This document shows positions 24,299-32,367 of a stretch of DNA of 64,000 nt, piece by piece. The notes below the pieces were generated by a model, which was given only the letters and a program-made list of their open reading frames with translations, did no database searches and was not told the DNA's origin. Every line of letters begins with the position of its first letter. The stretch's first letter is position 1. Origin of the DNA: Kineosporia rhizophila (GTDB lineage Bacteria > Actinomycetota > Actinomycetes > Actinomycetales > Kineosporiaceae); the NCBI RefSeq assembly GCF_021277265.1, contig NZ_JAJSOH010000003.1:186001-250000 (forward strand), given 5' to 3'. A program made the translations under genes and the position numbers.

Positions 24299-26290
24299 CT
24301 AGCGGTACGACAGCCCGTGGCCGCGCCGGAACAGCGGCTTCACCGAGTCGTCGGCCACGTCCGGCAGCTGGGCTGCGACCGCCTGCTGGCTGGAGGGCAG
24401 CTCGAACGGCAGGCGGCCACCGGGCCGGCGCTCGCCGAGGATCGTCTCTAGCAGGACGGAGTCGGAGACACCGTAGTTGGCCAGGACGGCGTCGGCCCGG
24501 TCGGTGACGTTCGTCAGGATCAGCGGCCGGTCCAGCTTGGGCACCGCCACGGTGGGCACGCCCGCGTCCACGGCGGCCTGGAAAGCCTGGTAGTCGGGCT
24601 CTTTCCCGGTGAAGGCCAGGTCGGTGAGGTCGGCGCCGCCGCGCGGGTCGGACAGGCGGACGATGGCCAGGTCGGCCTGGGCCGGGTCGGTCACCGCGCT
24701 CAGCCCCTGGGCCTTGATCGCTTCGGCGCTGATTCCGGGGGCGTAGACCGAGCGCACCTTCTTCGCCTTGGCCGGCAGGGTCTTGGCGTGGTTGGTGAGC
24801 AGGGTCAGCGAGGCGGCCTGAGCCTTGTCCCCGACCGCCTGGAAGCGGGCGCTGCCGGAGATCGTGGCGGCGGCCTGCTCATCCACGTAGGGGTTCTCGA
24901 ACAGGCCGAGCTGGAACTTCTGCACCAGCACCCGCTTGGCGGCCTCGTCCACCCGATCGCGGCTCAGTGAGCCGTTGTTCACGGCCTGGACCACGTAGCT
25001 GGGCTCGTTCGAACCGCCCACCTGGTCGACGCCCGCGGTGATGGTCAGGGCGAAGCGTTCCACCACGGACAGGTCCTCCACGCCCCAGGGCATGCCCACG
25101 CCCCAGGAGCCGACGAACGAGGCCGGGGGACGGGTGTCGCGGCACACCTGCGGGCAGTTGCCGGTGATGCCCCAGTCCGAGACGATCACCCCGTCGAAGC
25201 CGTACCGCCCGCGCAGCAGGTCCTGCAGCATGTACGTGCTGAAGCCGGCCCCGACCTGCTCGACCTTGTGGCCCCGGTGCACCAGGTCTTTCAGGATCGA
25301 GTAGGTCGGCATGATGCCGGAGGTCTGGGCATCGAACGCCCCGGTGTACGGCACCAGGTGGGTCTCGAAGTTGTTGCCCGGGAAGGCCGCGTACCGCCCG
25401 TAGTAGTAGTGGCTGTCGTAACCGTTGACCTGGGCACCGTATCCGGCCCAGTGCTTGGTCACCGTGGCCACGCTGTCTGCGCCCAGACCGTTGTCGCCGT
25501 CCTGCAGTCCGGCGACATAGGCGCGCACCTGCTTCTTGGCGGCCTGGGCGTCGGAGCCGAACGTGCCGTTGATCCGCGTCCACCGGGGTTCGGTGGCCAG
25601 ATCGGCCTGCGGGGAAAGGCCTTCGGTGATGCCGACGGCGCGGTACTCCTTGCGGATGATGTCGCCGAGCTTCTGGGTCAGGCGCGGGTCGCCGGCGGCG
25701 CCCAGGCCGATGGCGTCCGGCATCGCGGTGGTGCCGATCCGGGCGACGGTCTGCCCCTCGGTCACCGAGAAGCCGTTGCGGGGATCGGTCGAGACCACCA
25801 CCGGGATGCCCAGGGGCTGGCTCTCGGCCGCTTCCTGAACCGTGTTGTTGGCGGCGGCGATCTGCCCTGGAGTGGCCGAGAGCCGGGTGATGAACGTGGT
25901 GATGCTGCGCTTGCCCACCAGGTCGGACACCTGGGTGGCGTTGTAGCCGGTGCCGGAGACCGGCAGGGTGCCGTGCACCAGCAGTCCGGCCTTCTGCTCC
26001 AGCGTCATCCGTTTCAGCAGGTCGGCGGCCCGCTGGCCGGGGGAGCGGCGCCAGTCCTCGTACGGGGTCAGTTTCCCGTCCCGGTCCAGGTCACGGAACT
26101 TCAGGCCGCCGACCGAGATGATCGGCGCCTGGCGGGAACTCAGCTCGGGTTGTCTCGGCCCGGCGGCCTGGGCCGGGCCTGCGCCCACGGCCAGGCCGGC
26201 GGTCACGGCGGCCAGTGCCGTGGTGACCAGGGCTGCCTTGGTCCGGGTGCGCCGGTGACTCGCCGGGGACGCCTTCGTCCGCTTGCTCAT
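24299..26290 (-). CDS. Secreted glycoside hydrolase family 3 (beta-glucosidase-like)
   Basis: This 663-residue protein begins with a long Sec-type signal (basic region, then ALVTTALAAVTAGLAVGAG, cleavage after AQA). The GH3 barrel follows, with nucleophile D372 in GFDGVIVSDWGITGN and KHWAGYGAQVNG as a substrate-binding block. The C-terminal alpha/beta sandwich contains the acid/base region. It should remove beta-linked sugars from oligosaccharides outside the cell. A TetR gene lies 78 bp upstream in the same direction and may control it. Confidence 0.9.
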   Translation of the reverse strand: MSKRTKASPASHRRTRTKAALVTTALAAVTAGLAVGAGPAQAAGPRQPELSSRQAPIISVGGLKFRDLDRDGKLTPYEDWRRSPGQRAADLLKRMTLEQKAGLLVHGTLPVSGTGYNATQVSDLVGKRSITTFITRLSATPGQIAAANNTVQEAAESQPLGIPVVVSTDPRNGFSVTEGQTVARIGTTAMPDAIGLGAAGDPRLTQKLGDIIRKEYRAVGITEGLSPQADLATEPRWTRINGTFGSDAQAAKKQVRAYVAGLQDGDNGLGADSVATVTKHWAGYGAQVNGYDSHYYYGRYAAFPGNNFETHLVPYTGAFDAQTSGIMPTYSILKDLVHRGHKVEQVGAGFSTYMLQDLLRGRYGFDGVIVSDWGITGNCPQVCRDTRPPASFVGSWGVGMPWGVEDLSVVERFALTITAGVDQVGGSNEPSYVVQAVNNGSLSRDRVDEAAKRVLVQKFQLGLFENPYVDEQAAATISGSARFQAVGDKAQAASLTLLTNHAKTLPAKAKKVRSVYAPGISAEAIKAQGLSAVTDPAQADLAIVRLSDPRGGADLTDLAFTGKEPDYQAFQAAVDAGVPTVAVPKLDRPLILTNVTDRADAVLANYGVSDSVLLETILGERRPGGRLPFELPSSQQAVAAQLPDVADDSVKPLFRRGHGLSYR

Positions 26291-26368
26291 GGGTTCTCCT
26301 TAGATACCGCTGTTCGGCCTCGGCCCGCTCCTTGGGCCGAAGACGTTCCAGTAAGCGCCAGAACAAGC

Positions 26369-26962
26369 TCAACCGGGCCGCAGCCAGGAGCCGAGCAGCA
26401 CCTCGATCGCCTGGGACATGTTCACGTCCTGGTCGTAGAGCCACTGCACCTGCAGGCCGTCCATCACCGCGAGCAGGACCCGGGCGACCACCTCGGCGTC
26501 CAGGTCGGCGCGCAGCCGGCCCTCCTGCTGGGCCCGGCGCACGTCGTCGGCCGCGTTCTGGCGCAGCCGTTCGTAGCGCTCGGCGAAGTAGGCGTGTGCG
26601 GGGGAGTCGCCGGAGGTGGCCTCGGCGGCCAGTTTCGTGAACAGCCGCACCATGCCCGGGCGTTCGGCGTTGTGGTCCATCAGGTCGGCCAGGTTCTCCA
26701 CCGGGATGACGCCGCCGCCACCCCACTGCGCGCTGTCCTCGCGCTCGCGCTCCTGCAGCACCGCCAGGATCAGGTCGGTCTTGCCGGGGAAGTGGTGCGC
26801 GAGCCCGGTCTCGCTGATCCCCACCCGCGCCGCGATCTGCCGCATCGAGGTGGCCCCGTAGCCCTGCTCGGTGAAAACCTCAGCGGCAGCGCGCAGGATC
26901 TCGCGTCGTCGTTGAGGTGTCTTGGCGTAGGTGCCCCGGGAACGTCCCGCCGGCGTAGTCAT
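26369..26962 (-). CDS. TetR/AcrR-family transcriptional regulator
   Basis: The 197 residues start with a TetR HTH: RREILRAAAEVFTEQGYGATSMRQIAARVGISETGLAHHFPGKTDLILAVL (about 18-68), followed by a helical ligand/dimer domain. It reads in the same direction as the secreted GH3 gene and could be cotranscribed with it. The effector is unknown. Confidence 0.9.
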   Translation of the reverse strand: MTTPAGRSRGTYAKTPQRRREILRAAAEVFTEQGYGATSMRQIAARVGISETGLAHHFPGKTDLILAVLQEREREDSAQWGGGGVIPVENLADLMDHNAERPGMVRLFTKLAAEATSGDSPAHAYFAERYERLRQNAADDVRRAQQEGRLRADLDAEVVARVLLAVMDGLQVQWLYDQDVNMSQAIEVLLGSWLRPG

Positions 26963-27043
26963 GCGCTGACGCTACGTCGGGAAAGAGAAAATGGGGGACG
27001 TGTCCTGCTTTCGTTTGCGCCGAACGGTCAGGCACCGATCGGG

Positions 27044-27697
27044 TCAGGCCGCGATGGACTCGCCGGGATCGAGGGTGAGCATCGGTGTGGCCGTTGGACC
27101 GGTCTCGCCGAGGAACATGCCCATCGAGGCGCGCCCGATCTCACTGAGCATCACGTCGTGGATCTGCACCGTCCGGCGAGGAGCGACAGCCTGCACGAAG
27201 TCGATGGCCTCACCGACCTTGAACCACGGCCCACTGACCGGCAGGAGCAGGGTCTCGACCTCGGCGCCGGGCAGCAGATAGGCGTCGCCCGGGTGGAAGA
27301 CGGTGCCACCGACCACATAGCCGACGTTGTGGGGGACGGCGATACCGGCGTAGATCTGGGCGTGCTCGCCACCCACGGCGCGGATCTCGACTCCGCCGAT
27401 GTCGAACGTCTCGTGCCCCCGCAGGGCGGTGACCCGGCCCGCGCGGAAGGCGTCGGTGTCTTCGAGGTCCCTGACCACCGAGGCCGGTGCCCACAGGCGC
27501 AGTTCGGGGCGGGCGGCGAGCGCGGCGCGCACCTCGTTCGCGGCGAAGTGGTCGAAGTGCTCGTGGGTGACGAGCACGGCGGTGGCGCTCGCCAGCAGTT
27601 CCGGGGTGTTGGGAGTGAAAGTGCCCGGATCGAGCAGGATCCGCTGGCTGGCCTCCTCAAGGACGACGGTGGCGTGGGTGTGCTTGGTGAGTTTCAC
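27044..27697 (-). CDS. MBL-fold metal-dependent hydrolase (UlaG-like)
   Basis: A 217-residue metallo-beta-lactamase-fold protein with the metal motif THEHFDH (about 44-50), the later GEHAQIY histidine, a VFHPGDAY aspartate and the final IHDVML histidine. Length and motif spacing match the short UlaG/YtnP-like group, whose members hydrolyse lactones or phosphodiesters. It starts with GTG at 27697 and diverges from a MarR gene across a gap holding three copies of one operator, so it is very likely the main target of that regulator. Confidence 0.88.
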   Translation of the reverse strand: MKLTKHTHATVVLEEASQRILLDPGTFTPNTPELLASATAVLVTHEHFDHFAANEVRAALAARPELRLWAPASVVRDLEDTDAFRAGRVTALRGHETFDIGGVEIRAVGGEHAQIYAGIAVPHNVGYVVGGTVFHPGDAYLLPGAEVETLLLPVSGPWFKVGEAIDFVQAVAPRRTVQIHDVMLSEIGRASMGMFLGETGPTATPMLTLDPGESIAA

Positions 27698-27718
27698 GAG
27701 GGCGGGTCTCCATCACGA

Positions 27719-27817
27719 TGTACAACATAGCTGTATATCCAAACTGTACAACATAGTTGTGTACCCTGACGGATCAGAGGCTCACCGACGTCCCAAGTTG
27801 TGCACCTATGCTGTACA
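27719..27817. promoter_or_regulatory. Three copies of a MarR-type operator
   Basis: The motif TGTACARCATAGNTGTA occurs at 27719-27735, again at 27745-27763 on the same strand, and at 27798-27817 in the opposite orientation. The cores are near-palindromic (for example ACAAC-ATA-GTTGT). All three lie in the 129-bp gap between the MBL hydrolase gene and the MarR gene, the third just 9 bp before the MarR start. The AT-rich motif stands out from the surrounding DNA. Confidence 0.75.
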
Positions 27818-27826
27818 TTTCTGAAA

Positions 27827-28273
27827 GTGACAACTGAGGACGATCTCGCGGCCGAACTGAGCGAGTCGTTGCGGCAGTCGGTGGGCGCCTTTGTGCGCGC
27901 CACACGTTCGCGGGCCGACACCCTGCCGCCGTCACGCTCGGAAACGCTGGGACTGCTGGCCCGTTCGGGCCCGCAGTCGATGGCCGAGCTGGCCGCCGGG
28001 CGGGGCGTGAGCCACCAGACGGTCAGCCGGATGGTCACCGAGCTGGAGCAACTGGGGCTCCTCGGCCGCTCACCCAACCCTGAGGACGCGCGCGGCTACC
28101 TGATCGCGATCAGCGACCGGGGGCGCTCCGCTCTGGAGGCCGACCGGCAGGCTCGCCGGGACCGGATCGGTGCGGCGATCAGCGCCGTCCTGACGCCGGC
28201 CGAGCGAAAGGTCCTGGCCCAGGTGCCCGGGCTGCTCGACCGGTTGTCGCAGGAGATCGCCACCCCGACCTGA
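27827..28273 (+). CDS. MarR-family transcriptional regulator
   Basis: A 148-residue MarR protein: SMAELAAGRGVSHQTVSRMVTELEQLGLL is the HTH (about 53-81) and SPNPEDARGYLIAISDRGR the wing. GTG at 27827 is chosen; a further upstream in-frame start would lie inside the third operator copy and lacks an RBS. There is hardly any RBS before the GTG either, so a leaderless transcript is possible. It probably represses itself and the divergent MBL hydrolase gene through the three operators. Confidence 0.88.
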   Translation: MTTEDDLAAELSESLRQSVGAFVRATRSRADTLPPSRSETLGLLARSGPQSMAELAAGRGVSHQTVSRMVTELEQLGLLGRSPNPEDARGYLIAISDRGRSALEADRQARRDRIGAAISAVLTPAERKVLAQVPGLLDRLSQEIATPT

Positions 28274-28367
28274 CCGGTCGCCCCGGCGCCTCAAGAAAAG
28301 ACCCGAACGGCCGAAGCTTAGAGAGTTGTCCAGGGCCTGGGGGCGAGCGGTGCGGGGCGGTGTGCGG

Positions 28368-28784
28368 ATGCGTACGGCCGGTTTCACTCTGGTGGAACTG
28401 CTGGTCGTGATGGTGATGGCCGGGATTCTGGCGGCGATCGCCATCCCGGCCGTTGCCGGGCAACGCCGCCGCGCCGTCGACGGGGACATGAAGAGCGACC
28501 TGCGGGCGGTGGCGGCCCGGATGGAGACGTATTTCGCCGATCTGAACAGCTACCCGACCACGATCACCATTTCCGGCAACAACGCCGTCCTGCCCGGCGG
28601 GTACACCACCCGGCTCTCGGCGGGCACCACGATGTCGGTGACCACGCCGGCCCGGGCCAACAGCATCCTCACCTACTGCCTGGTGGCCTCGCGCAAGTCC
28701 GGGGCCTCGCCGGGCACCCAGAACTGGGTGTGGATCAACGACAAGGGCGGCCTGCAGAGCAGCGGGGTGGTGACGTGCAGCTGA
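28368..28784 (+). CDS. Type IV pilin / pseudopilin (GspG/PilA-like)
   Basis: The 138-residue product has a textbook class III signal: MRTAG, prepilin peptidase cleavage after G5, then FTLVELLVVMVMAGILAAIA with the conserved Glu at +5 (E10). A soluble domain of about 100 residues follows, with two Cys (C118 region and the C-terminal CS) that could form the D-region loop. It is first in a tight four-gene operon and is the likely main or first minor subunit. The ATG is preferred; in-frame TTG (28326) and GTG (28350) lie upstream. Confidence 0.85.
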   Translation: MRTAGFTLVELLVVMVMAGILAAIAIPAVAGQRRRAVDGDMKSDLRAVAARMETYFADLNSYPTTITISGNNAVLPGGYTTRLSAGTTMSVTTPARANSILTYCLVASRKSGASPGTQNWVWINDKGGLQSSGVVTCS

Positions 28785-29743
28785 GGGCCCCGAGGACTCT
28801 GAGGACTGATCAGCGCGGTTTCACCCTGATCGAGGTGATGGTCGCCCTGGTGCTGATGTCGCTGATCCTGATGTCCGGAGGGATGTTCATGATGCGGGCG
28901 ATGTACACCTCCTCGTCCCTGGGCACCCGGGACTCGGCCACCACGGTGGCCAACCAGGTCCTGGAGGAGGTGCGGGCCATGGACCCCACGTTCGACGGCG
29001 ACGATGTGATCCCGCTGGTCTACGGGCGCACCAAGTCGGCAGTGGTGGCGCAGTGGGGCACGGCCGCGAGCGCCGGGGTGGACGTCAGCCAGACCTACGT
29101 GGGCAGCGGCAGTACCGACTACGACAACGCCACCTACGACGCGGGCACGCATGCGGTCAGCATCCCGTTGGAGCAGAAGAGGACCTACGGAAACCGCGAC
29201 TACACCGTTTCCATGCTGATCGGGGCGTGTGCCCGGGCGGACACCGGAGGCGCTTGCACCAAAGGGACGACCGGCTCGCTGTTGCTGCGGGTGGTCGCCC
29301 TGGTGCGGTGGAAGAGTCCCCTCGACCAGTGTCCCGCCACCGGATGCACGTACGCCGCGGCGACCCTGATTGATCCGGCCAAGGACCCGCAGTTCAACTC
29401 CAGCCGCCGTCCGGTCGCGAACGCCGACAGCGCCTCCACCACCGCCGGCACGTCGGTGGACATCCCCGTGACGTTCAACGACAGCGGAGTCTTCGCCCTC
29501 TACGGGGCGGTCTCGCTGATGTCCACCCCGGCCAACGGCACGGTGTCGGTGTACTCCACGAACAACATCGTGAAGTACACGCCCAAATCGGGTTTCGCCG
29601 GGATCGACACGTTCACCTACCGTGTGGTGGACACCTCGAACCGGGTCTCGGACGTCGCCGTGGTGACCGTGGTGGTCTCACCGCTGAGCGTGCCCGTGCC
29701 CCTGCCCACCTCGATCGGTGGCCTGCTCGGGGCCGCACCGTGA
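28775..29743 (+). CDS. Minor pseudopilin (PilV/GspI-like) with C-terminal Ig-like domain
   Basis: This 322-residue protein carries a prepilin signal with G15|F16 and Glu at +5 (RGFTLIEVMVALVLMSLIL). The pilin part runs to about 205. The region 212-302 then has the features of a bacterial Ig/cadherin-like domain: RPVANADSASTTAGTSVDIPV, TPANGTVSV, YTPKSGFAGIDTFTYRVVD, VVTVVVSP. Ordinary PilV proteins are about 150-200 residues, so the extra domain is unusual. GTG start overlaps the previous gene by 10 bp; its stop overlaps the next start as GTGA. Confidence 0.82.
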   Translation: MQLRAPRTLRTDQRGFTLIEVMVALVLMSLILMSGGMFMMRAMYTSSSLGTRDSATTVANQVLEEVRAMDPTFDGDDVIPLVYGRTKSAVVAQWGTAASAGVDVSQTYVGSGSTDYDNATYDAGTHAVSIPLEQKRTYGNRDYTVSMLIGACARADTGGACTKGTTGSLLLRVVALVRWKSPLDQCPATGCTYAAATLIDPAKDPQFNSSRRPVANADSASTTAGTSVDIPVTFNDSGVFALYGAVSLMSTPANGTVSVYSTNNIVKYTPKSGFAGIDTFTYRVVDTSNRVSDVAVVTVVVSPLSVPVPLPTSIGGLLGAAP

Positions 29744-30366
29744 GGGCCCGCGGGGAGGACGGCCTGACCCTGATCGAGATGATCGTGGCGATGACCATCT
29801 TCGGTGCGGTGCTGGGCATGTTCGTCACCGTGGTCGCGAACTTCACCGCGATGACCACGAAAACGGTGAACCTGGCCGACCAGAGTGCCGACGCCCGGGT
29901 GGTGTACAACCTGTTCGACCGCTCGGTGCGCTCGGCCTCGGCAGTGAACCGGCCGCAGCGCACCGGCAACAACTGGTACGTGGAGTGGCTGTCGACGGTC
30001 ACCGATCCGGAGCTGTGCACCCAGTGGGTGCTGCGCACCGACACCGACACGCTCGCCCTGCGCACGTGGGTACCGGTCTCGTCCGGCACGACCACCCCGT
30101 CGAACTGGCGCACGGTGTCCACCGACGTGGTGAACACCAACGCCCAGGCGCCTTTCGTGTTCACCGCGGCGACCATGACCAGCCCGCTGCAGAGCCTGGG
30201 GGTCAACCTGTACTACCAGCGGGGCGCCGACACCGGGCCGACCCAGAGCAACACCACGTTCGTGCTGCTGAACTCCGGGATCTCGGCGCTGTCGAACCCG
30301 GACGTGAACGACGACGACGTGAGTGACAAAGAGGTCTGCACCGACATCGCGAACCGGCGGCCCTGA
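29740..30366 (+). CDS. Minor pseudopilin (PilW/GspJ-like)
   Basis: A 208-residue protein with prepilin signal GEDG|LTLIEMIVAMTIFGAVLG, cleavage after G8 and Glu at +5 (E13). The rest is a beta-rich soluble domain of the PilW/GspJ size, with YNLFDRSVRSASAV as the usual post-helix segment. It starts by GTGA overlap and ends by TGATG overlap with the last gene, so the four products are made together. Confidence 0.85.
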   Translation: MRARGEDGLTLIEMIVAMTIFGAVLGMFVTVVANFTAMTTKTVNLADQSADARVVYNLFDRSVRSASAVNRPQRTGNNWYVEWLSTVTDPELCTQWVLRTDTDTLALRTWVPVSSGTTTPSNWRTVSTDVVNTNAQAPFVFTAATMTSPLQSLGVNLYYQRGADTGPTQSNTTFVLLNSGISALSNPDVNDDDVSDKEVCTDIANRRP

Positions 30367-31931
30367 TGGGGAATCCCGAGCAACCCTTGGCTGCCCGCGG
30401 CGATCAGGGCGTTGCCCTGATCACGGTGGTGGTGGCGATGCTGGTGCTGTCGGCCCTGAGCCTGCTGACCCTGGGTGCGCTGATGTCTCAGGTGGCGCCG
30501 GTGGAGTACCAGACCAAGGCCAACCTGACGATCAATGCGGCGAAAGGGGGGATGGACGCCGCCCTGGCGGCGATCCGGAAGGCCACCTACGTGGAGAGCG
30601 GCACGACCTACGGCGACCGCGCCAAGCTCCCGTGCTGGACCTCCCAGGTGGGCACGCTGCAGGCACCGATCACCCGGGCGACGGTGAGCTACTCGGTCAG
30701 CATCCGCTACTTCAAGAGCGACCCCACCCCGCAGTCCGAGACCTGGCGCACGATCAATGCGCTGCCCTGCACCCAGGGGCTGGGAACATTGATCACCCCG
30801 GCCTTCGCCCAGATCACCTCCTCGGCCACCGGTGCCGCGCTGGCGAACCTGCCGGCCAGCTCGGGCGACCGCACCCTGCAGGGCACCTACACGTTCAGCC
30901 TGACCAACCCGCAGCTGCCCGGCGGCCTGATCAAGGACCCGCAGGGCCTGTGCTACATCGGAGGCCTGCTGCTGGGATCCGGGGTGACCGTGGGCACCTG
31001 CGCCCCCGGCGCGGACGAGCAGATGTGGATCTACACCACCAATTATCAGCTGGTCCTGGTCGCCACCCGCGCGGCGGACGGCACCGGCGGCCTGTGCCTG
31101 GGGGCCTCGAGCAGTACCGGGGCCACGGCCATGAAGGTCTGCGACATCACCGACTACGGTCAGCGGTGGGGGGTCAGCGGCAGCAACCCGGTGCACCTCT
31201 TCGGCCACCTCGGCGGTCAGTACAACAAGACCTGGTGCCTGGGCCCCGCCACCACCGGATCGGCGGGCAGTCCGGCCGTCGCGAGCACGGGTACCTGCGG
31301 CGACGCTGCGCGCGGGGTCTACCCGCAGCCGTCGGTCGGCGCGGGGGCGGCCGGGACACTGGTGAAGACCCAGGAAGAGATTCACCGCAAGCCTTTGCAG
31401 TGGGTGAACTACCAGGAGTTCGGCCGGTGCATGGACATCAACGGCTGGAACGTCAGGGCGAGCATCCACATCGTCTACCCGTGCAAGCAGGACCCGATGG
31501 CCGGGGCGACCTCGGCCGCCTCACCGGGCTGGAACGAGGTGTTCACCTGGGACATGAACACCAAGTACTTCTACGCCAACGCTGCTTCCAGCAGCAACAA
31601 GCCCAGTGACCCGAACGACCCGGCGTACTGCATGAAGAGCCCCAACAAGATCGGCGGGTACGTCGGCTTCTCCACCCTCTGCAGCGCGGTGACCACGGCG
31701 ACGGCAGCCCCGTTCAAGTGGACGGTGAACCGGGACACGGGAATCTACGCAACGAGTTACACAGTGGTCGACAGCTACGGGCGGTGCCTGGCCAACGGCC
31801 CACCGACCGGCAGCTACTCGTCGCTGATCACCAGCACCTGCGACGGCAGCGAGGGGCAGAAGTGGAACGCCCCGGCCGGTTTCGCCCCCTCCGACCTGAC
31901 CAGCATCCAGGAACTGCGCAACTCGTCCTGA
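30366..31931 (+). CDS. PilX-like pilus protein with six ricin-type (beta-trefoil) lectin repeats
   Basis: The 521-residue protein begins like PilX: GDQGVALITVVVAMLVLSALSLLTLG, a membrane helix without the +5 Glu. From about 190 on there are six repeats of C-x(13-20)-C, most followed by a W: C196/C212 with W221, C244/C259 with W268, C291/C311, C355/C373 with W395, C422/C439 with W452, C474/C492 with W500. DEQMW, GQRW and EGQKW match the QxW mark of ricin-type lectins, so two beta-trefoils are likely. This predicts a pilus-tip sugar-binding subunit. Start overlaps the previous stop as TGATG. Confidence 0.8.
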   Translation: MGNPEQPLAARGDQGVALITVVVAMLVLSALSLLTLGALMSQVAPVEYQTKANLTINAAKGGMDAALAAIRKATYVESGTTYGDRAKLPCWTSQVGTLQAPITRATVSYSVSIRYFKSDPTPQSETWRTINALPCTQGLGTLITPAFAQITSSATGAALANLPASSGDRTLQGTYTFSLTNPQLPGGLIKDPQGLCYIGGLLLGSGVTVGTCAPGADEQMWIYTTNYQLVLVATRAADGTGGLCLGASSSTGATAMKVCDITDYGQRWGVSGSNPVHLFGHLGGQYNKTWCLGPATTGSAGSPAVASTGTCGDAARGVYPQPSVGAGAAGTLVKTQEEIHRKPLQWVNYQEFGRCMDINGWNVRASIHIVYPCKQDPMAGATSAASPGWNEVFTWDMNTKYFYANAASSSNKPSDPNDPAYCMKSPNKIGGYVGFSTLCSAVTTATAAPFKWTVNRDTGIYATSYTVVDSYGRCLANGPPTGSYSSLITSTCDGSEGQKWNAPAGFAPSDLTSIQELRNSS

Positions 31932-32035
31932 TGCCGGTCCGGCCGGAGCGCAAAGGTGTCCGCTGGCCGGAGGTCCCCCGGCCGTCCGCCCGAAAGGATC
32001 AGAGCATCCATTGGGGCGAACTGCAGGAGACACAC

Positions 32036-32338
32036 ATGATCATCGTCATCGTCGAGTTCGACGTCGCTGCCACCGACCGGCCCGTGGCCCTGGCCCACCT
32101 TCACGCGCTGCGGGAAGCGGCCTGTGTGATGCCGGGAAACCTGGCCTACCGGGTGCACGCTTCCCGCGAGAACGAGACCGGCATTACCTTGGTGCAGGAG
32201 TGGCAGGACGAAGAGGCGTTCTCGGGCTATCAGACCTCTGATGCCTTCGTGGCCTCCGGCCCGGTACTGCGGCCGCTCATGACCGGGGTCCCGGTGAGCC
32301 GCCGGTTCCGGGCCGAGCTGCTGGAGACGGTGGCCTGA
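32036..32338 (+). CDS. Antibiotic biosynthesis monooxygenase (ABM) domain protein
   Basis: A 100-residue ferredoxin-like ABM-fold protein: MIIVIVEFDVAATDRPVALA opens the fold, and NETGITLVQEWQDEEAFSGYQTSDAF is the typical strand-helix centre. Such proteins are small quinol oxygenases or heme-independent monooxygenases, often dimeric. AGGAGA lies 5 bp before the ATG. It sits 104 bp after the pilin operon, and the AraC gene follows in the same direction, which may regulate it. Confidence 0.85.
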   Translation: MIIVIVEFDVAATDRPVALAHLHALREAACVMPGNLAYRVHASRENETGITLVQEWQDEEAFSGYQTSDAFVASGPVLRPLMTGVPVSRRFRAELLETVA

Positions 32339-32367
32339 GTTCGCGGTGATCTAGGGGAGGAGCGGTG

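Noticed and set aside
25268..27730. 820-codon open frame opposite the GH3, TetR and MBL genes
   Set aside because: It spans three genuine genes on the other strand and has no domain of its own.
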